Shown here: piece by piece, positions 5,679 to 6,249 of the stretch
How the letters are laid out: each line of letters begins with the position of its first letter
Position numbering within the stretch: the stretch's first letter is position 1
NCBI GenBank assembly: GCA_043727195.1
Contig: JAYSYZ010000315.1
Span: 1-6,249, forward strand
DNA: 6,249 nucleotides
Direction: 5' to 3'
DNA from: JAUYQR01 sp043727195
Lineage (GTDB): Bacteria; Pseudomonadota; Alphaproteobacteria; Rhodobacterales; Rhodobacteraceae
The notes under the pieces: generated by a model
What the model was told of the DNA's origin: nothing
Seen by the model: the letters and a program-made list of their open reading frames with translations, nothing else
The model's database searches: none
Made by a program: the position numbers and the translations under genes

Positions 5679-6249
5679 ATGCAGCTGACCGTCACATCCT
5701 GGTCGTTTCCGGCCTGCACGCTGGCCGAAGCGTCGGGGATCGCGCGGTCATTGGGGTTTCGCGCAATGGATCTGGGGCTTTTGCACGGGCCTGCACTGGA
5801 CCGGCGGCGAATCATCGCGGATCCGGAGGCGGCGGCGGGCAGCTTGGGCGGGATCGCGGTTTCAAACCTGTACTGGATGTTCGGTGCGGATATCGCGGAG
5901 AATGCGGTCAGCGATCCTTCGGCGCGGGCGCGGAATGAGGCGGAGTTCGTACGGGTCTGCCAGTTTGCCAGGGCGGCGGGGTGCCCGTCAATTTTCGTGC
6001 TGCCGGGCGTCAGCGGACCGGGGGCGTTCGCGGCGGCGGCGGCGGGGTTGCGCGGGCTGGTCGATGTGGCGGCGGCACACGGCGTGATGCTGATGGTGGA
6101 GCCGCACGTCGGTGGCCTTCTCGCCTCGCCACACGAGACGCTGCGGATGCTGGCGGCGGTGCCGGGGCTGAGGCTGGCGCTGGATTATGCGCATTTCGTC
6201 TGCATGGGGTACCGGCAGGAGGAGGTGGATGTTCTGGCCCCGCATGCCG
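5679..6249 (+). CDS. Sugar-phosphate isomerase/epimerase-like TIM-barrel protein (AP endonuclease 2 / xylose-isomerase-like fold), N-terminal part
   Basis: 190 codons are open to the right edge with no stop; the family usually has 260-300 residues, so roughly two thirds is present. The product begins MQLTVTSWSFPACTLAEASG. TIM-barrel landmarks are the first strand TVTSWSF (4-10); LGFRAMDLGLLHG (25-37), the second strand; SIFVLPG (104-110); VMLMVEPHVGGLL (136-148), with Glu141 a likely metal ligand and His143 beside it; and LRLALDYAHF (164-173), with Asp169 and His172 as the next ligand pair. The ATG at 5679 has AAAGGTG seven bases upstream. Relatives isomerise, epimerise, dehydrate or cleave sugars and sugar phosphates using a divalent metal. 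The gene is divergent from the transporter operon and shares its likely operator region, so it probably acts on the imported compound or a product of the oxidoreductase. 11 of its 19 glycine codons are GGG, unlike the binding-protein gene. The exact reaction is unknown. Confidence 0.88.
   Translation, partial: MQLTVTSWSFPACTLAEASGIARSLGFRAMDLGLLHGPALDRRRIIADPEAAAGSLGGIAVSNLYWMFGADIAENAVSDPSARARNEAEFVRVCQFARAAGCPSIFVLPGVSGPGAFAAAAAGLRGLVDVAAAHGVMLMVEPHVGGLLASPHETLRMLAAVPGLRLALDYAHFVCMGYRQEEVDVLAPHA

Noticed and set aside
5450..5815. Minus-strand frame of 121 codons and plus-strand frame 5576-5938 covering the intergenic region
   Set aside because: Both overlap the divergent regulatory region and the true isomerase frame, and show no domain or ribosome-site support.
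6030..6045. Run of five GCG codons in the isomerase gene as a repeat element
   Set aside because: It is an alanine stretch in a GC-rich coding region, in frame, with no sign of a wider repeat.

Overview
The window is GC-rich DNA of alphaproteobacterial character, most like Rhodobacterales or Rhizobiales. The grounds are codon choice, tightly overlapping genes and the gene families present. No species can be named from sequence alone. It holds most of a sugar (or sugar-like solute) uptake and catabolism locus, cut at both ends by the window.

Minus strand, in order of transcription from about 5530 down to 1: a periplasmic solute-binding protein (4416-5453); a short intergenic stretch with a strong hairpin (4365-4398); a double-domain sugar ABC ATPase (2824-4332); two RbsC/LsrC-D-type permeases (1829-2824 and 867-1832); a FadR-subfamily GntR repressor (142-870); and the first 49 codons of a Gfo/Idh/MocA-family NAD(P)-dependent oxidoreductase (149 down past 1). 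From the ATPase onward every gene overlaps the next (1, 4, 4 and 8 nt), so these genes are almost certainly one operon with translational coupling.

Plus strand: a divergent gene starts at 5679 and runs off the right edge. It encodes a TIM-barrel sugar-phosphate isomerase/epimerase-like enzyme (AP endonuclease 2 / xylose-isomerase-like fold).

The 225-bp divergent intergenic region (5454-5678) contains two near-identical, near-palindromic elements (5519-5534 and 5644-5659). They resemble FadR-type operators and lie 125 bp apart, one in front of each transcription unit. I infer that the FadR-type repressor encoded in the operon binds both, controlling uptake and the divergent enzyme together. 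Solute would be captured by the binding protein, imported by the ATPase and permeases, and then processed by the oxidoreductase and the TIM-barrel enzyme.

The transporter belongs to the rhamnose (RhaSTPQ) / autoinducer-2 (LsrBACD) branch of the CUT2 sugar ABC family. None of the rhamnose or AI-2 catabolic genes is visible here, so the substrate is open. No mobile element, RNA gene, CRISPR array or clearly novel system was seen.
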